DNA of 64,000 nucleotides, from NCBI RefSeq assembly GCF_001613145.1, contig NZ_BDBU01000002.1, forward strand, positions 124,001 to 188,000, written 5' to 3'. Made by a program: the position numbers and the translations under genes. The notes below the pieces were generated by a model. It did no database searches. It was given only the letters and a program-made list of their open reading frames with translations, and was not told the DNA's origin. Of the stretch, positions 43,166 through 51,297 are shown in pieces. Source of the DNA: Nocardia jejuensis NBRC 103114 (GTDB taxonomy: Bacteria > Actinomycetota > Actinomycetes > Mycobacteriales > Mycobacteriaceae). Numbering within the stretch: the stretch's first letter is position 1; each line of letters opens with the position of its first letter.

Positions 43166-44893
43166 TCAGTTGCCTCGCTTCCGGCGCAGGATCTCCATCA
43201 GGCGGTCGTCGTCGAGACGGGCCAGCGTGGCGATGCCGGACGTGTCGCTCAGGTCGGCGAGCGCCGACTTGCGGTCGTGCATACCGGCGATGTGCTCCTC
43301 CACCGTGGTGCCGGAGGTCAGCGTGGTCACGGTGACCGTGCGGGTCTGCCCGATGCGATGCACCCGATCCGAGGCCTGGGCCTCGACGGCGGGGTTCCAC
43401 CAGCGGTCGTAGTGGATGACATCGGCCGCGCGAGTGAGCGTGAGACCCGTCCCGGCCGCGCGCAGACTCAGCACCAGAATCGGTGGGCCGTCCGGGGATT
43501 GGAAGCGGGTGACGATATCGCCGCGCTCGGCCTGGGTCAGGCCGCCGTGGAAGAACGGGGCCTCGATGCCGAACTCCTGGGCGCAGTGCCGCACCAGCAG
43601 TTCGCCGGTCTTGCGATATTGGGTGAAGATCAGCGTAGGGTCGCCCGCTTCGAGATTGTTGGCCAGGATATCGGCGCAGACGTCGAATTTGCCGGAGCGA
43701 CCGATCAATTCGCCGAGATCGCCGTTGATCAGTCCCGGATGGTTGCACACCTGCTTGAGCGCGGTGAGCGCCGCGAGCACCCGGGTGTGGCGTTGTGCGC
43801 CGGTGCCGAAACCGTCGGCTTCGGCTGTGGTGAGCAACTCGTCGTAGAGGCGTTCCTGCTCGCTGGTGAGGTCGCACACCAGGTCGGTGTGGATCTTGGC
43901 CGGTAGCGCGGCCGCGACCTGGGACTTCTTGCGGCCCAGCAGGATCGGCTCAAGCGCGTCACGCAGGCGCAGGACTGCGTCGGCGGAACCCTCGTGGATC
44001 GGTCGAACGAAGCGGCGGCGGAACTGGGCCTTGTGGGTGAAGGCGGTGGGCACGGTCAGGTGCAGCAGGGCCCACAGCTCGTCGAGATGGTTCTCCACCG
44101 GCGTGCCGGTCAGGGCGACGCGAGCATCGGCCGAGATGGTGCGCGCGGCCTTGGCGACCTGGGTGCGCGGATTCTTCAGAACCTGCGCCTCGTCGAAAAC
44201 GACCGTGGCCCAGTGCTGCTCGGTGAGGAGCGCGCCGTGCCCGCGCAGGGTGGGATAACCGGTGATCACGATCGCGCCCGCGTCGAGCGGGTCGGCGAAC
44301 GCGCCGCCGCGCCAGGTGATCGGACGCAGGCCGGGGGCGAAGCGCTCGATCTCGTGCGCCCAGTTGCGCACCAGCGAGGTGGGGCACACCACCAGCTGTG
44401 GGCCCTGGTCGGCACGGCCGAGCAGGAAACCGATCGCCTGCACGGTCTTGCCCAGGCCCATCTCGTCGGCCAGCACCGCGCCGCCGTGCGTCGCGACGGT
44501 CTCGCGCAGCCAGCCGATCCCGCGTGCCTGATACGGGCGCAGTTCGGCTTTCAGCGTGGTGCGCAACTCGGTCGCCACGCCCGTGCTGTCGGTGAACGCG
44601 TGCATGGCGCGATCGGCCGATACGACCGCGGTGCCGGTGGCATTGGGAACCGCGTGCCCGGCCACGGGTATCGATCCGGACCCGTGTGCCACGATCGCGC
44701 GCCAGGCGAGTGCCGATGCGCCGAGGTCCGTCTCGTCGAGTCCGCCGAGCCGTTCGGGTTCCAGCACAGCACAATCCACATCGAGGACGCACACCCCGTC
44801 GCTGGTCGGAACGGCCAGTGCGAGAGTCTCTCGGTCGCCCAGATCGGGCGCGGTGCCCGGAGCGCTGCCCGTCCACGTCCAGGCTGCGAACAT
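43166..44893 (-). CDS. SNF2-family DNA-dependent ATPase/helicase
   Basis: 575 residues from the only ATG available. Walker A region VLADEMGLGKT ends at residue 150, then DEAQ box VVFDEAQVLK, TGTPVENHLDELWALLHL, and the C-terminal helicase lobe FTQYRKTGELL ... LSLRAAGTGLTLTRAADVIHYDRWWNPAVEAQASDRVHRIGQT. Typical of bacterial SNF2 proteins that remodel protein-DNA complexes. Sequence upstream of the ATG stays in frame for 27 codons with coding character but has no ATG, GTG or TTG before a stop, so the true start may be CTG or the 5' end may be altered. Operon with the SWIM protein. Confidence 0.9.
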   Translation of the reverse strand: MFAAWTWTGSAPGTAPDLGDRETLALAVPTSDGVCVLDVDCAVLEPERLGGLDETDLGASALAWRAIVAHGSGSIPVAGHAVPNATGTAVVSADRAMHAFTDSTGVATELRTTLKAELRPYQARGIGWLRETVATHGGAVLADEMGLGKTVQAIGFLLGRADQGPQLVVCPTSLVRNWAHEIERFAPGLRPITWRGGAFADPLDAGAIVITGYPTLRGHGALLTEQHWATVVFDEAQVLKNPRTQVAKAARTISADARVALTGTPVENHLDELWALLHLTVPTAFTHKAQFRRRFVRPIHEGSADAVLRLRDALEPILLGRKKSQVAAALPAKIHTDLVCDLTSEQERLYDELLTTAEADGFGTGAQRHTRVLAALTALKQVCNHPGLINGDLGELIGRSGKFDVCADILANNLEAGDPTLIFTQYRKTGELLVRHCAQEFGIEAPFFHGGLTQAERGDIVTRFQSPDGPPILVLSLRAAGTGLTLTRAADVIHYDRWWNPAVEAQASDRVHRIGQTRTVTVTTLTSGTTVEEHIAGMHDRKSALADLSDTSGIATLARLDDDRLMEILRRKRGN

Positions 44894-44991
44894 GTGCCGG
44901 TCGGGAAGATAGGTCAGTTGGACGGCCTGTCGGCCGTGCGGGAGGGTGGTGCGTGCGGCGGGCAGGGCATCCCCTTAGATCGGCGTATGGC

Positions 44992-45015
44992 GTACGGAGT
45001 AATGTAACGCCGTAC
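44992..45015. promoter_or_regulatory. Inverted repeat between SNF2 and TetR genes
   Basis: GTACGG and CCGTAC flank a 12-nt spacer, with GGCGT/ACGCC overlapping and GTACA-T-TGTAC next to it. Placed to control the divergent TetR, and possibly the helicase operon. Confidence 0.55.
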
Positions 45016-45044
45016 ATTGTACTGAAATTCCGGAGGGAGTGCCC

Positions 45045-45800
45045 GTGGCCGAGGAAACCGCTGCTGAGCAGGCGCGACGGTTGATGAGCCTGCTGTGGCG
45101 CGAGGTACTGCCCGCTCGGCCGGGTGTGCGTGGGCCGAAGCAGACGGTCAGCGTCGATACCGTCGTGCGCACCGGCGTCGCGGTCGCGGATCGGGACGGG
45201 TACGAGAAGGTGTCGATCAGGACGGTCGCGGCCGAACTCGGGCTGCGGCCGATGAGCCTGTACACCTATGTGCCGAGCAAAGAGGCGCTCATCGTGTTGA
45301 TGGTCGATGCGGTCGCCGCCGAGGACGCGCCCATTTCGCCGGAACTGCCGGTGCGCGAACGGATGTCGGCCATCGCGGGTCAGGTGCGAACCGAAATCCT
45401 CAGGCATCCATGGCTTCTGGAGGTGCCCCCGTGGCGGCACGTGCTCGGGCCGGGGCGGCAGCGCCGATACGAGCGGCAACTCGCGGCCATCGACGGCATC
45501 GGGCTCTCGGATATCGATATGGATCGCGTGATCGCGGTCCTGTCCGAATTCGCGACGGGGAACGCGCGTATGGCGGTCGCGGCCGCGCGCAGCGCCCACG
45601 AGATGACCGACGCGCAATGGTGGGAGGTGCACGGACCACTACTGCAGCAGGTCATGCCCGCCGAACAGTTCCCGATCTCGAGTCGGGTGGGTTCGGCCGC
45701 CGGGGAACTGCACCAGGCCCCGGGAGACCCGCACGGCGAGTTCGATTTCGGGCTGAACCGCCTGCTCGACGGGATCGAATCGATGATCGAGGTTCCATAG
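45045..45800 (+). CDS. TetR family regulator with TetR_C-type ligand domain
   Basis: 251 residues from the GTG at 45045 (SD GGAGGG; a GTG at 45039 also possible). HTH: RTGVAVADRDGYEKVSIRTVAAELGLRPMSLYTYVPSKEALIVLM. The larger C-terminal domain with PWRHVLGPGRQRRYERQLAAIDGIGLSD is of the TetR_C_1 kind. Divergent from the SNF2/SWIM operon; the target may be itself or that operon. Confidence 0.85.
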   Translation: MAEETAAEQARRLMSLLWREVLPARPGVRGPKQTVSVDTVVRTGVAVADRDGYEKVSIRTVAAELGLRPMSLYTYVPSKEALIVLMVDAVAAEDAPISPELPVRERMSAIAGQVRTEILRHPWLLEVPPWRHVLGPGRQRRYERQLAAIDGIGLSDIDMDRVIAVLSEFATGNARMAVAAARSAHEMTDAQWWEVHGPLLQQVMPAEQFPISSRVGSAAGELHQAPGDPHGEFDFGLNRLLDGIESMIEVP

Positions 45801-45842
45801 CCCGTTGCCCGGGACATGGTGTCCACCGCGCCGGGAAATGCC

Positions 45843-45872
45843 GAACGCGCGCCCCGGGGCGGGCGCGCGTTC
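45843..45872. terminator. Bidirectional terminator between TetR and SDR genes
   Basis: Perfect 12-bp stem (45843-45854 with 45861-45872) and a 6-nt loop between two convergent genes. Confidence 0.8.
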
Positions 45873-45896
45873 CGCGATCCTAGAGGGCCCGAGCCC

Positions 45897-46715
45897 TCAC
45901 TTGCCTTGTGCGGCAGCGGCGACCGGCTGCCATTTGCGCCACAGTTCCAGGCGCGATTCGTAATCCTTGGTCGCGATGGCCAGTGGAATCTCGCCGAGGA
46001 ACATGCGCAGCGGCGGCTCGTCCGCATCGACCACGGCCAGGATCGCGGTGCCGGTCGCGGTCGGATCACCGGAGGGCATCGCCGAACGCTGCGCGGCCCG
46101 CGCGTCCCGCAGCGGCTGGTACGCCGGATTCGGGGTGGCGTGCTTGGCCGACGGGCCGGACCAGTCGGTGCCGAAACCGCCCGGCTCGATGAGGGTCACG
46201 TGGATGCCGAACGACGAGACCTCGGCGGCGAGTGCCTGCGAGAAACCCTCGAGCGCCCACTTCGAGGCGTGGTACGCGCTCAGATTCATGAACGCGGAGA
46301 TGCCGCCGATGCTGGAGACCTGGATGATGTGCCCGCTGCCCTGCTCGCGCAGGATCGGGAGCGCGGCCTGGGTGACCCACATCGCGCCGAAGACGTTGGT
46401 CTCGAACTGATTCCGGAGTTCTTCCTCGCTCAGTTCCTCGGCCATGCCGAACTGTCCGTAGCCGGCATTGTTGACCACGACATCGAGCCGTCCGAACCGC
46501 TCGGCCGCCTGCTCGACGGCGGCGAAGTCCTGTGCGCGGTCGGTCACGTCCAGCTGGATGGGCACGAAGGTGTCGGGGTATTTGGTGACGAGGTCGTCCA
46601 CGGTGCTCAGGTCGCGCGCGGTGCCCGCGACGCTGTCGCCCCGCTCGAGCGCGGCGAGCGCCCATTCTCGGCCGAATCCTCGTGAGACGCCGGTGATGAA
46701 CCATGTTTTGCTCAT
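45897..46715 (-). CDS. Short-chain dehydrogenase/reductase
   Basis: 272 residues from the ATG at 46715. Rossmann TGVSRGFG, NNAG in VVVNNAGYGQFG, Ser in QVSSIGG, and the catalytic YHASK. Classical NAD(P)-dependent SDR; substrate unknown. The start sits 7 bases after a likely -10 element and has no SD, so the mRNA is probably leaderless. The promoter carries a MerR-type dyad. Confidence 0.9.
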   Translation of the reverse strand: MSKTWFITGVSRGFGREWALAALERGDSVAGTARDLSTVDDLVTKYPDTFVPIQLDVTDRAQDFAAVEQAAERFGRLDVVVNNAGYGQFGMAEELSEEELRNQFETNVFGAMWVTQAALPILREQGSGHIIQVSSIGGISAFMNLSAYHASKWALEGFSQALAAEVSSFGIHVTLIEPGGFGTDWSGPSAKHATPNPAYQPLRDARAAQRSAMPSGDPTATGTAILAVVDADEPPLRMFLGEIPLAIATKDYESRLELWRKWQPVAAAAQGK

Positions 46716-46721
46716 CCCACG

Positions 46722-46752
46722 ACGGTAGTCACCTGGAGTGCACTCCAAGCAA
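46722..46752 (-). promoter_or_regulatory. MerR-type promoter of the SDR gene
   Basis: On the minus strand: -35 TTGCTT (46752-46747), 19-nt spacer, -10 TACCGT (46727-46722). The spacer region holds the perfect palindrome TGGAGTGCACTCCA (46747-46734). An over-long 19-bp spacer with a central dyad is the hallmark of promoters activated by MerR-family regulators. No merR gene lies in the window. Confidence 0.7.
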
Positions 46753-46775
46753 CCTCGAGTGTCGGCCGGAATCGG

Positions 46776-46819
46776 CGGCGGTCGCTACTTCTCGAGGCGG
46801 CGGTCGCTACTTCTTGAGG
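46776..46819 (-). repeat. 22-bp tandem duplication spanning a stop codon
   Basis: Units 46776-46797 and 46798-46819 differ at one base. The second covers the last codons and stop of the lipoprotein gene, so the stop region is duplicated, the same arrangement and length as at 4113-4156. Confidence 0.88.
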
Positions 46820-47124
46820 AAGATGCCCGCGATATCCGCGTTCTTGATCGGGGTGTCGCCATTGGCCTGCACCTGGCACAGCCCCTGTACGGCCGCCATG
46901 CTCAGATCCACCTGCGTGCCCGGCGGGGTGGCGTCATTGCCGGACTGCTGCTGGATGAACTTGGTGATGGTCATGCGCTGATCGTCGGCGTTCTGCGTGA
47001 GGTACTCGCTGCACTTGGTGTCGCCACCCTTGTTGAGGGCCTTGGCGACCTCGGTGCAGCCGGACAGCAGGGTCACGGCGAACACGGCCGCGGCCATGCC
47101 TGCCGTCAAACGCATGGTCTTCAT
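46807..47124 (-). CDS. Small lipoprotein
   Basis: 105 residues. Signal peptide with lipobox LLSGC (lipidated Cys23), then a helical domain with two further Cys (KCSEYL and GLCQVQ) that could form a disulfide, in a pattern reminiscent of HdeA-like proteins. Exported and anchored to the membrane. Divergent from the UvrA-like gene. Confidence 0.75.
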   Translation of the reverse strand: MKTMRLTAGMAAAVFAVTLLSGCTEVAKALNKGGDTKCSEYLTQNADDQRMTITKFIQQQSGNDATPPGTQVDLSMAAVQGLCQVQANGDTPIKNADIAGIFLKK

Positions 47125-47282
47125 GGGTGTGGTCCTCGTTTTCTGCTCGGTGAACGCCCGTCACTGTAGATCGGCGGCCCTGTTCGGCCATCGGGGTCAC
47201 ACCCTGAAATCCCACGTTTTCACTGTGATTCGCATCACAAACGTACGCGCATTTCGGGGGTGTGGGATGGCATCGTGGGCGC

Positions 47283-49568
47283 ATGTCCTTTGCCTCCGCC
47301 GACGCGATCCGGGTACTCGGCGCCCGCGAGCACAATCTGCGCAACGTCTCCCTCGACATTCCCAAGAACAAGATCACCGTTTTCACCGGGGTATCCGGCT
47401 CCGGCAAGTCCTCCATCGTGTTCGACACCATCGCCATCGAATCGCAGCGGCAGCTGTACGCGACATTTCCGGCCTTCGTCCTGAACTTCCTGCCTCGCTA
47501 CGAACGCCCGCACGCCGAGGCCATCGAGAACCTGACCGCGCCGGTGATCATCGATCAGAAGGCCGTCGGCGGGGGACCGCGCTCGACGGTCGGCACCATG
47601 ACCGACATCTACGCGCTCATCCGAGCCCTTTTCGCGCGCTTCGGATCACCCTCGACCGGGCTGGTCCACGACTACTCTTTCAACACCCCGCAGGGCATGT
47701 GCCCCGACTGCGACGGGCTCGGCATGGTGGTCACCGCCGACCCCGAAAAGCTTGTGGACCGGACGAAGTCGCTCAACGAGGGCGCAATCCTGTTGCCCGG
47801 GTACGGCGTCGGCAGCGGCGACTGGCAGTTGTACGGCAACTCGGGGCGATTCGACCTGGACAAGAAGCTCGCCGACTACACCGATGCGGAAAGGCACGAC
47901 CTGCTGCACGGCAGCGGCGGCAAAGTGGACCTGACTTTCAACAAGGGCACCTGGAAGGCCGATTACGAGGGATTGGCCGACAAGTTCACGCGGTCACGGG
48001 TCAAGCGCGATACCTCCGGGCTCTCGGAGAAGACGCGCGAACAGATCTCCAAGTTCCTCACCGATGGCGTCTGCCCCGGGTGTCATGGTGCGCGGCTGAA
48101 CTCGAAGGCGCTCGCCACCGAGATCGACGGGCGCACCATCGCCGAGTGGACGGCTCTGCAGATCACCGATCTGCTCGAGGTGCTCGGCACGGTCACCGAT
48201 CCGGCCGCCTACGGGCTGATCGAGGCCACACGGGTGGCGCTCGGGCGGGTCGCGGACATCGGGCTCGGGTACCTGAGCCTGGATCGGCCGACCTCGACAC
48301 TCTCGGGCGGTGAGGGGCAGCGCCTGAAGATGATCAAACATCTGGGCAGCACGCTGGTCGGGATGACCTACATCTTCGACGAGCCCAGCGTGGGGCTGCA
48401 CCCGCGCGATGTCGGCCGGCTGAACCGGATGCTGGAGGCGTTGCGGGACAAGGGCAATACCGTGCTTGTCGTCGAACACGATCCGGATGTCATCCAGATC
48501 GCCGATCACATCGTGGATGTCGGACCGCGCGCGGGCGTGCACGGCGGTGAGATCGTATTCGAAGGCACCTTCGAGGAACTGCGCGCCGCGGACACCCTCA
48601 CCGGACGGGGGCTGCGGCGCACCTTCGCCGTGAAGGAGAACTTCCGGAGGCCGACGGGGGAGTTGACGGTCGTCGGCGCCACCGCGCACAACCTGAAGAA
48701 CGTGACCGCCACGATCCCGACCGGCGTTCTCACCGCCATCACCGGCGTCGCGGGGTCGGGGAAGAGTTCACTGATCCGGGACGAGTTCATGCGCCGGTAT
48801 CCGGAGTCGGTGTTCGTGGATCAGTCCGCGATCGCGGCGTCTTCGCGGTCCACGCCCGCCACCTATCTGGGGCTGATGGATCCCATCCGGAAGCTGTTCG
48901 CCAAGGCGACCGGTCAGGCCGCGGGTTTGTTCAGCTTCAATTCCGACGGCGCGTGCAAGGAGTGCGGTGGGCGCGGTGTGATCATCACCGAGGTCGCGTA
49001 CATGGATCCGGTCACTACGCACTGCGAATCCTGTGACGGGCGGCGGTTTTCCGAGGACGTGCTCGCACTCACCCTGCGCGGCAAGTCGATTGCGGACGTG
49101 CTGGAACTGTCGGCGGAGGACGCGGTCGGCTTCTTCACCGAGAAGGCGCTGAATGCCAAGTTGCACACCATGAATGAAGTGGGCCTGAATTACCTGAGCC
49201 TCGGTCAGGCCATGAGCACGCTGTCCGGCGGTGAACGTCAGCGCATCAAACTCGCGACGCAGCTGCAGAACACCGGGACCGTGTACGTGCTGGACGAACC
49301 GACCACCGGTCTGCACATGTCGGACGTCGATACGCTGCTCGGTCTCATGGATGGACTGGTGGAACGGGGCAATACGGTCATCGTCATCGAACACAATCTC
49401 GACGTGGTGGCGCACGCGGATTGGGTGATCGATCTGGGTCCGGACGGCGGCAAGAACGGTGGCGAGATCACCTGCACGGGGACGCCCGCCGAGTTGCTCG
49501 AGCATCCCGAGTCGCTGACCGGGGAGTATCTGCGCCGGTACCGGAGCGGGGCGCCCGCGCCCGCCTAG
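47283..49568 (+). CDS. UvrA-like ABC ATPase (drug-resistance UvrA paralogue type)
   Basis: 761 residues from the ATG at 47283; shorter than housekeeping UvrA (about 950-970). Two ABC modules: Walker A GVSGSGKSS and GVAGSGKSS, signatures TLSGGEGQRLKM and TLSGGERQRIKLA, Walker B VYVLDEPTTGLH and FDEPSVGLHP. Zn-binding CxxC pairs (CPDC, CPGC; CKEC, CESC) are present. The UvrB-binding insertion of true UvrA seems reduced. Paralogues of this kind (DrrC-like, UvrA2) protect against DNA-intercalating drugs. It may fill such a role here. Confidence 0.88.
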   Translation: MSFASADAIRVLGAREHNLRNVSLDIPKNKITVFTGVSGSGKSSIVFDTIAIESQRQLYATFPAFVLNFLPRYERPHAEAIENLTAPVIIDQKAVGGGPRSTVGTMTDIYALIRALFARFGSPSTGLVHDYSFNTPQGMCPDCDGLGMVVTADPEKLVDRTKSLNEGAILLPGYGVGSGDWQLYGNSGRFDLDKKLADYTDAERHDLLHGSGGKVDLTFNKGTWKADYEGLADKFTRSRVKRDTSGLSEKTREQISKFLTDGVCPGCHGARLNSKALATEIDGRTIAEWTALQITDLLEVLGTVTDPAAYGLIEATRVALGRVADIGLGYLSLDRPTSTLSGGEGQRLKMIKHLGSTLVGMTYIFDEPSVGLHPRDVGRLNRMLEALRDKGNTVLVVEHDPDVIQIADHIVDVGPRAGVHGGEIVFEGTFEELRAADTLTGRGLRRTFAVKENFRRPTGELTVVGATAHNLKNVTATIPTGVLTAITGVAGSGKSSLIRDEFMRRYPESVFVDQSAIAASSRSTPATYLGLMDPIRKLFAKATGQAAGLFSFNSDGACKECGGRGVIITEVAYMDPVTTHCESCDGRRFSEDVLALTLRGKSIADVLELSAEDAVGFFTEKALNAKLHTMNEVGLNYLSLGQAMSTLSGGERQRIKLATQLQNTGTVYVLDEPTTGLHMSDVDTLLGLMDGLVERGNTVIVIEHNLDVVAHADWVIDLGPDGGKNGGEITCTGTPAELLEHPESLTGEYLRRYRSGAPAPA

Positions 49569-49579
49569 GCGGAGCGGGC

Positions 49580-50401
49580 TCAGGTCTCCGCGAGCGCCGC
49601 CCGCCAAATTCTGGCCTCGGTGGATCTGCCGAGACGCTCCAGCACCGTCGCCAGACCGGACATGGCCCGGGTGTCTCCGGCCTCGGCGGCGGTGCGCCAC
49701 CAGTACTCCGCTTCGGCGAGATCGCGCTGACGGAAACGGACGACGCCCAGGTCGTAGGCCGCACCGAGATGGCCGGAAGTGGCTGCCTGCGACCACAATT
49801 GGCACGCCTGCTCCTCCTCGCCGCGTCCGTGCATGGCCACTCCGAGCTCGTACAGGGCCTCGCGGTATCGGGCGGATTCGGCGGGCGGTTCGGGCCGGCG
49901 AGGTGTTGCGGCGGTGGCCACCTCGACCACGAGTTCGCTGAAGTCCGGCGGGCCGACACCGGTGCTGCAGTGCAGCACATGGTGCCCCTGTTCGCGGGTG
50001 ATGAGCATGCCGTAATTGCCGGACCACGAGACGGTGCGGCCGGTCTCGTCCACCCAGACGGGAGTGAGGGCGATGGCCGCGTCGGCATTGGTCGGGCACA
50101 CCTGCAGATCGATGCCGTCGGACATCGCGTCACTCCACACGTCGACTCCGCGCAACTGCCGGCCCGCGAGCAGAACGTGCCCGCCGTCGACGGACAACCC
50201 GATTCCGAGACTTCGCACGCCGATTCGTGGTGCGCAGGAGCGCAGGGCGAGCGACACGGTCGTGGGGGAGGTTCCGACGACCTGCGAGTGCATCGGATAG
50301 ACCTTCGCCCCGTTCCAGGTCACGGGGTCGCGGCTGTCGTATCGGTCCGCCAGGGGTAGATCGGAGATTGCCCGCTCAGCGTACTGATACGTCCCCTGCA
50401 T
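49580..50401 (-). CDS. Sel1/TPR-repeat protein of unknown function
   Basis: 273 residues. The C-terminal third has Sel1-like helical repeats (ALYELGVAMHGRGEEEQACQLWSQAATSGHLGAAYDLGVVRFRQRDLAEAEYWWRTAAEAGDTRAMSGLATVLERLG). The N-terminal ~170 residues are a beta-rich domain I do not recognise. Likely a protein-interaction module. It converges with the UvrA-like gene. Confidence 0.75.
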   Translation of the reverse strand: MQGTYQYAERAISDLPLADRYDSRDPVTWNGAKVYPMHSQVVGTSPTTVSLALRSCAPRIGVRSLGIGLSVDGGHVLLAGRQLRGVDVWSDAMSDGIDLQVCPTNADAAIALTPVWVDETGRTVSWSGNYGMLITREQGHHVLHCSTGVGPPDFSELVVEVATAATPRRPEPPAESARYREALYELGVAMHGRGEEEQACQLWSQAATSGHLGAAYDLGVVRFRQRDLAEAEYWWRTAAEAGDTRAMSGLATVLERLGRSTEARIWRAALAET

Positions 50402-50652
50402 GTGCCCAGCCCTCCACCGGTGCGCGAGTGATGTTCGGGCTCACCGTAGTGCCTTCGACAGCCGTCCAACAGGGGATTGGGCAGGTGTATTTTTCGGCAA
50501 ACTCCTGGTCAGATGACCTGCGTCCGGAGAGCTGATTCGCCGGTCAATCGACGTGTCGACCCGGTCCACGCGGTGTGTCGTACCAACGCGCGGCCTGGTG
50601 TCATGTGTAATCGACGCCGACGTACCAGCGAACGAGTGAAAGGTAAGGACAT

Positions 50653-50967
50653 ATGGCTCTGCCCACAATGACCCCCGAACAACGCTCCGAGGCGCTGGCC
50701 AAGGCCGCCGCGGTTCGTAAGGCGCGCTCTGAGCTGATCGCGCAGGTCAAGAAGGGTTCGGTCAGCCTGGCCGAAGTGCTGAAGCGCGCGGACAAGGAAG
50801 ACCTTGTCAAGAAGACGAAGGTTGCGGCCGTGATCAAGGCGCTGCCGGGCATCGGCCCCGTGAAGGCGGCGAAGCTGATGGATGAGGCGGAGATCCCCGC
50901 CGACCGCCGTATCGGCGGCCTGGGTTCGCGGCAGCGTGCCGCACTGCTCGAGGCTCTGACAGCCTGA
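50653..50967 (+). CDS. mihF: Actinobacterial integration host factor (mIHF family)
   Basis: 104 residues with SD AAGGTAAGGA. Starts MALP..T.EQR, has the helical, Lys/Arg-rich build of mIHF, and a helix-hairpin-helix-like segment ALPGIGPVKAAKLMDEAEI followed by RRIGGLGSRQRAALLEAL. Family members bind and bend DNA nonspecifically and support site-specific recombination. The canonical copy normally lies next to gmk; here the neighbours are a Sel1 protein and a tRNA-Leu, so this may be a second paralogue. It sits 146 bp from the tRNA. Confidence 0.9.
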   Translation: MALPTMTPEQRSEALAKAAAVRKARSELIAQVKKGSVSLAEVLKRADKEDLVKKTKVAAVIKALPGIGPVKAAKLMDEAEIPADRRIGGLGSRQRAALLEALTA

Positions 50968-51113
50968 TTTTCGGGGGTGGCCTGCCGGGTCGGAATTCGG
51001 CCCGGCGGCGACCGTCGGTAGTTGCCTGAATCGGCTCCCCGTGGTGAATAACCGCACCTCGAGAGCCGATTTGGTCCAGGCGACGACATCCGATAACCTT
51101 GCTGAGCACACCG

Positions 51114-51196
51114 GTCGGGGTGGCGGAATGGCAGACGCGCTAGCTTGAGGTGCTAGTGTCCTTAGGGACGTGGGGGTTCAAGTCCCCCTCTCGACA
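51114..51196 (+). tRNA. tRNA-Leu (anticodon GAG), copy 2
   Basis: 83 nt, sequence-identical to the minus-strand copy at 42462-42544, with the same anticodon loop TTGAGGT, variable arm and T-arm. The identity covers 88 bp including two or three flanking bases on each side. CCA is not encoded. An intrinsic terminator follows. Confidence 0.95.
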
Positions 51197-51202
51197 CAAA
51201 GA

Positions 51203-51226
51203 AGAGCCCTCCTTCGGGAGGGCTCT
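51203..51226 (+). terminator. Intrinsic terminator of tRNA-Leu copy 2
   Basis: Stem AGAGCCCTCC / GGAGGGCTCT with a TTCG tetraloop, followed by TTTCTTCG. One of the clearest rho-independent terminators in the window. Confidence 0.92.
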
Positions 51227-51297
51227 TTCTTCGTCTGTGCGGTGGGTCGAATATCGTTGCCGTGCGCGGCAATTCCCGCATGCGATGGGCTTGCGGG

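Noticed and set aside
43959..45632. A 557-codon minus-strand frame over the SNF2 and TetR genes
   Set aside because: It is out of frame with both clear proteins, and the composition is typical of a shadow.
47283..49568. Housekeeping UvrA
   Set aside because: About 200 residues shorter than genuine UvrA; it matches the resistance-type paralogues better.
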